A DNA stretch of 64,000 bases from Candidatus Nitrospira neomarina (GTDB lineage: Bacteria; Nitrospirota; Nitrospiria; Nitrospirales; UBA8639). The stretch is from positions 4,519,001-4,583,000 of the forward strand of contig NZ_CP116968.1 of the NCBI RefSeq assembly GCF_032051675.1. Direction: 5' to 3'. A program made the position numbers and the translations under genes. Below the pieces are notes generated by a model that saw only the letters and a list, made by a program, of their open reading frames with translations, was not told the origin of the DNA and ran no database searches. Shown piece by piece: positions 61,096-64,000 of the stretch. Within the stretch, counting starts at the first letter, position 1; each line of letters opens with the position of its first letter.

Positions 61096-61458
61096 CTATC
61101 CATGAACCAACAAATGAACGGGCGGGCCGCGAGGAGAGAAGGTGTATACGGGGAAGGTTCGAGAAAGGGTGAATGCGGGTTTCAGAGACCAGAGCAGGAG
61201 GGGAAGAAACGGTGCCGCCCATTGAGTAATCGATCCGGCGCCTGAGGCAATTTGGGCGACATGACAAGCCCATGAGCAAAGAAGAGAGAGGGATTCGGCC
61301 GGGTGGGAATGATGGGCAAGGTTGGGATCAAGGGACCTTGAAGCACAAAATGCCCCTGCACCCAGGAGCACCACGTGTAATCCAATCAACAGCACGATCA
61401 GACCGGAGGCCAATCGAGAGTGTAGATTGGTGAATGTGGCCAAAGAGAGGTGCCTCAT
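61096..61458 (-). CDS. Short His/Cys membrane protein 3 (DUF2946-like layout)
   Basis: 120 residues from the ATG at 61458, 13 bases after exbD. A membrane helix (LASGLIVLLIGLHVVLLGAG) is followed by AHHSHPAESLSLLCSWACHVA, a second helix (FLPLLLWSL) and the tail SPRGPPVHLLVHG. HHSH plus L-L-C-x-W-x-C-H match protein 1 almost exactly. It is the last gene of the TPR-tonB-exbB-exbD operon, which ties this protein type directly to TonB-driven uptake. Confidence 0.72.
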   Translation of the reverse strand: MRHLSLATFTNLHSRLASGLIVLLIGLHVVLLGAGAFCASRSLDPNLAHHSHPAESLSLLCSWACHVAQIASGAGSITQWAAPFLPLLLWSLKPAFTLSRTFPVYTFSPRGPPVHLLVHG

Positions 61459-61471
61459 GGGATCCGGGTGC

Positions 61472-61882
61472 TTATGATTCCGAATTGGGTTTTGTGGCAA
61501 TTGCCATGTTGGGAATGCCTGCCAATCGAATGATATCCATCACCTTAATCACCTGGCCATGAGGAACCTGTTCATCGGCGTTAATGACGATTGATGGGTC
61601 AGAATCGGTTTGTCGAAGACTTGTCAGCCGGATTTCCAGTTCCGAGAGTTCAATGCGATCCTTATTGTAGTACAGCGTTCCTTCATGGGTCAGAGTGAGG
61701 GAGATTTGATCAGGAACTTTATCCGTGGCCGAGTCGGCAGTTGGTAAGTTGACCGGCATCCCATGCTGAATGGTCATGGAAAGCGTGGCGATCATAAAAA
61801 ACACCAGGAGAAAAAACATCGTATCGATCATCGGAATGATCTCGATACGAGCCTTTTTTTTTACCGCTGCTGGGAGTTTCAT
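61472..61882 (-). CDS. exbD: ExbD energy-transducing protein
   Basis: 136 residues. A single N-terminal membrane helix carries the proton-path Asp20 in IIPMIDTMFFLLVFFMIATL, followed by the periplasmic ExbD/TolR domain (SLTLTHEGTLYYNKDRI, VINADEQVPHGQVIKVMD). It works with ExbB to pass proton-motive energy to TonB. The start overlaps the exbB stop by four bases. The neighbouring tonB argues for ExbD rather than TolR. Confidence 0.93.
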   Translation of the reverse strand: MKLPAAVKKKARIEIIPMIDTMFFLLVFFMIATLSMTIQHGMPVNLPTADSATDKVPDQISLTLTHEGTLYYNKDRIELSELEIRLTSLRQTDSDPSIVINADEQVPHGQVIKVMDIIRLAGIPNMAIATKPNSES

Positions 61883-62481
61883 GAGTCTGGAGCCGTAGAT
61901 TCTTGAAGGGTAGTCTGGAGCTGCGTGGCGTATTGTTCTATGCGTTCGGTTTCCTGCTCAACTTGCGAAAGGAAATAATTATAAGGAATGAGTGTAATGA
62001 CGGCGACACAAATCCCCGCTGCGGTACAGATCAGGGCCTCAGCCACACCCCCGGTGACTGCATGGGGATTACCTAAACCCGTTTCGGCCATAATGCCAAA
62101 GGAACTGATCATCCCGATAATCGTGCCAAGTAGCCCGAGTAAAGGCCCCAACGTAATCACCGTATCCAGGATGGATAAGCCGCGTTTAAGTTGAGACACT
62201 TCTGCGATTCCCGCCGCTTCCATGGCTTTGTCTGGCTGTTTCGCGCGGTGAAATATACCTGCAGCCAGAACCCGTAAGGTCGGACTTTGTCGTTGTTCGG
62301 CTACTGCCAGTGCATCGGACCATTTTCCCTGCCCGGCCAGCTTAATTATCCGATCTGCGAGGCGGCTGAAGCGTAACGATCGGAATTTAAGGCCTCGTTC
62401 AATGGTGATGGTCAGCGCTAACAATGAGCAGCCTAAGATGGGGATCATCATCCATCCGCCCTTGATAAGTATTTGAATCAT
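61879..62481 (-). CDS. exbB: ExbB/TolQ-family proton channel
   Basis: 200 residues with three membrane helices: residues about 5-25, 105-130 and 145-170. The family stretch GLSILDTVITLGPLLGLLGTIIGMIS and the conserved VAEALICTAAGICVAVITLIPYNYF are present. It forms the pentameric channel around the ExbD helices. The short cytosolic loop is typical of ExbB in a TonB setting. Confidence 0.93.
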   Translation of the reverse strand: MIQILIKGGWMMIPILGCSLLALTITIERGLKFRSLRFSRLADRIIKLAGQGKWSDALAVAEQRQSPTLRVLAAGIFHRAKQPDKAMEAAGIAEVSQLKRGLSILDTVITLGPLLGLLGTIIGMISSFGIMAETGLGNPHAVTGGVAEALICTAAGICVAVITLIPYNYFLSQVEQETERIEQYATQLQTTLQESTAPDS

Positions 62482-62507
62482 TTCTATCTTCCTTTTCCTT
62501 TTTTCAC

Positions 62508-63401
62508 TTAACTGTTCAGGTCAAATCTAATGGGAATGTCGACCCATTTGGCGATGGGGATGTTCCCGTCTTTGGCTGGCAGAAATTTCCAGTTTTTAAT
62601 GGCTTCTTGGGCAGCCAGATCTAAAGCTTCATGCCCGCAGCTCTTTCGAATTTCTACCTGGCTCGGTGCGCCGTCGGCGGTAATCAATGTTCGCACAATA
62701 ACCGTGCCTTCCCAACCAGATTCCCGCGCCACACGGGGATACAATGGCTTGGATGAGGCCACGATTTTCGGCTTGGAAGTTGAGGATCCGGCCGCCATTG
62801 GTGGCGGAGTTTTTAATGCGGGACGAGCCGCCGGGCTTGGCGGAGGGGGCAGCGTGTGTTGGGCTTTTGGTTCGCGACTGTTCATTGGTAAGGGAGTTCT
62901 GGCAATGGGTTGTTCCTGCTGTGGCGGCGCTGTTGCAAGCGGAGGCCTTTGCTGGTGTTGTGAAGGCACTGCCATTTTCATCATTTGACGACTCTTCATG
63001 GCCTGCTCCGTTCGCGTGTCTTTGAGCATCGGCTGTGCCTGAGGAAGAGGCGGCGGCGGAGTCAGAGGTTTGGATGGGGTTTGTTTGATCGATGCCTGCA
63101 TCGGAGGCGCCGGCATGGACGGTGTAGGTTCGGTCCGGGGGGGCGGTGGCGCTGGTTTGGCAAAATGTGGTGTGGTTGGCGTGAGGGGTTTCGTGATCGG
63201 TTGTGGGGTGGGACTGATCTCTTGGAGAGCCGGGACCAACGTCACCTGAACCGTTGGTGTGGGGTCATTCAATGCGGGAGGACTTGGAATATAGGCCAGG
63301 GCCGCAAGAATGGCCGCATGAAGAATGGCGCTGCCCAGAGCGCTCAGGAGAAAAACCCGATTATTCACATCAGAAGAGGAATCTTCAAACGTGGAGTTCA
63401 C
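62508..63401 (-). CDS. tonB: TonB
   Basis: 297 residues with a GTG start overlapping the TPR gene stop by four bases. The anchor helix has the SxxxH motif (S24-AIL-H28). A very Pro-rich linker (about 45-205) spans the periplasm. The C-terminal domain (about 215-297) carries SSKPLYPRVARESGWEGTVI, then IRKSCGHEALDLAAQEAIKNW and IRFDLNS. It drives the receptor at 52544 and perhaps others. The linker of about 160 residues is long, which fits a wide periplasm. Confidence 0.93.
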   Translation of the reverse strand: MNSTFEDSSSDVNNRVFLLSALGSAILHAAILAALAYIPSPPALNDPTPTVQVTLVPALQEISPTPQPITKPLTPTTPHFAKPAPPPPRTEPTPSMPAPPMQASIKQTPSKPLTPPPPLPQAQPMLKDTRTEQAMKSRQMMKMAVPSQHQQRPPLATAPPQQEQPIARTPLPMNSREPKAQHTLPPPPSPAARPALKTPPPMAAGSSTSKPKIVASSKPLYPRVARESGWEGTVIVRTLITADGAPSQVEIRKSCGHEALDLAAQEAIKNWKFLPAKDGNIPIAKWVDIPIRFDLNS

Positions 63402-64000
63402 GATTTGCTCCGTTGTAATAATGTTTGAATTCGTTCGTCCTGTCCCCCAAGCCTCAAGAATTCTTCGTAGTGTTTGAGAGCTTTTTGGGGAGTATTGCGA
63501 TGAAATTCATACAACATGCCAAGATTATAGTGGGCTTCGGCCAACTGATCATTCAAGGACAAAGCTGTTTGATATTCCTTTTCTGCTTGATCAATTTTTG
63601 ATAAGGCTGCATAGACGACCCCTAGATTGACGTGCGCCTCCGAATTGTTGGGATCGAGTTTCGTAACCTGTTCAAACGCTTGCGCCGCTTCCTTGAGGGC
63701 TTCCTTTTGCTGGTAAAGGATGCCTAAGTTGAAATAGGCGCTGACTAAATCATGGTTTAATTTCACGGCATGTTGGTAGGCCTGAATGGCGTTGTCCACG
63801 TGATCAGATTGTTGAGCGAGTGATCCGGCCATTAACCATCCATTTACATACGTGGGATGGAGGGAGACGAGCTGGTCGACGTAATGTTGGGCCTCATCAG
63901 GCTTGTGTTCCTGGGCCAGCCAAAACGCGATGCCGTATAACGAATCGACGCGATGTGGCTCGAGTTCCAAGACGGCCTGATGGGCCTTGATGGCCTGTGG
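63398..64000 (-). CDS. TPR protein, upstream gene of tonB (partial)
   Basis: The frame runs off the window edge with no start inside: PQAIKAHQAV leads into LELEPHRVDSLYGIAFWLA. About 200 residues are visible, forming six TPR units (YFNLGILYQQKEALKEAAQAFE, HVNLGVVYAALSKIDQAEKEY). The C-terminus (YEFHRNTPQKALKHYEEFL, then RLGGQDERIQ) is close to that of the exported TPR protein at 49837. It is translationally coupled to tonB and probably periplasmic. Confidence 0.85.
   Translation of the reverse strand, partial: PQAIKAHQAVLELEPHRVDSLYGIAFWLAQEHKPDEAQHYVDQLVSLHPTYVNGWLMAGSLAQQSDHVDNAIQAYQHAVKLNHDLVSAYFNLGILYQQKEALKEAAQAFEQVTKLDPNNSEAHVNLGVVYAALSKIDQAEKEYQTALSLNDQLAEAHYNLGMLYEFHRNTPQKALKHYEEFLRLGGQDERIQTLLQRSKS

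Noticed and set aside
60943-61245. Plus-strand frame of 100 codons
   Set aside because: It overlaps His/Cys protein 3 on the other strand and has no start signal or recognisable feature.

Overview
The window looks like a chromosomal segment of a Nitrospirota bacterium, most likely a Nitrospira-type nitrite oxidiser. I base this on moderate GC content and codon use, a complete Tad (Flp pilus) locus, several cyclic-di-GMP proteins, and relics of two nitrifier-type genes: a cytochrome P460 and a small metal-binding SmbP-like protein. This is an inference from gene content; no rRNA or tRNA gene lies in the window, and I saw no CRISPR array.

Layout. 1-5.4 kb: the tail of a sugar nucleotidyltransferase, a PAS/GAF/GGDEF diguanylate cyclase, and the Pal and YbgF/CpoB envelope proteins. 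5.5-9.1 kb (minus strand): a Tat-exported DUF362 protein, a squalene-cyclase-fold protein and a PAP2-type membrane phosphatase. 9.9-23.2 kb: the Tad locus. A GEMM-type riboswitch precedes two Flp pilins, then TadE- and TadG-like minor pilins and a terminator. A decayed IS5-family transposase follows, then cpaA-cpaB-cpaC-lipoprotein-cpaE-cpaF-tadB-tadC-tadD. 24.1-28.8 kb (minus): a hybrid sensor kinase, an HD-GYP phosphodiesterase and a TPR lipoprotein. 29-36.7 kb (plus): YihY-type membrane protein, PhoD-like phosphatase, an unrecognised protein, the putrescine pair AguB and AguA (the AguA frame fused to a DUF559 nuclease domain), and a 3-hydroxyisobutyrate-dehydrogenase-like enzyme. 36.8-46.6 kb: a second HD-GYP protein, a Lon-fold exported protein, a HAD phosphatase, a response regulator, an Slp lipoprotein, a cytochrome c pair and a kinase/P-loop fusion. 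46.8-49.4 kb (minus): a second set of TadE/TadE/TadG-vWA minor pilins.

49.8-64 kb (almost all minus): a TonB-centred envelope region. It holds a TonB-dependent receptor, ExbB, ExbD and TonB in an operon with a TPR protein, an exported Asp-box beta-propeller with a CxCC motif, TlpA-type and VKOR-type thiol-redox proteins, a small HTH regulator with a palindromic operator, and three short His/Cys membrane proteins that resemble each other. Broken genes also lie here: the P460 cytochrome, the SmbP-like gene and a secreted protein.

How it fits together. Diguanylate cyclase, two HD-GYP proteins and a cyclic-dinucleotide riboswitch in front of the pilin genes suggest that Flp pilus production follows second-messenger level. 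The last 13 kb looks like an uptake or handling system for a metal or metal complex; the substrate cannot be read from the sequence. The points most worth a second look are the riboswitch, the DUF559-agmatine deiminase frame flanked by direct repeats, the His/Cys small-protein set, and the cluster of frameshifted genes between 51 and 60 kb.
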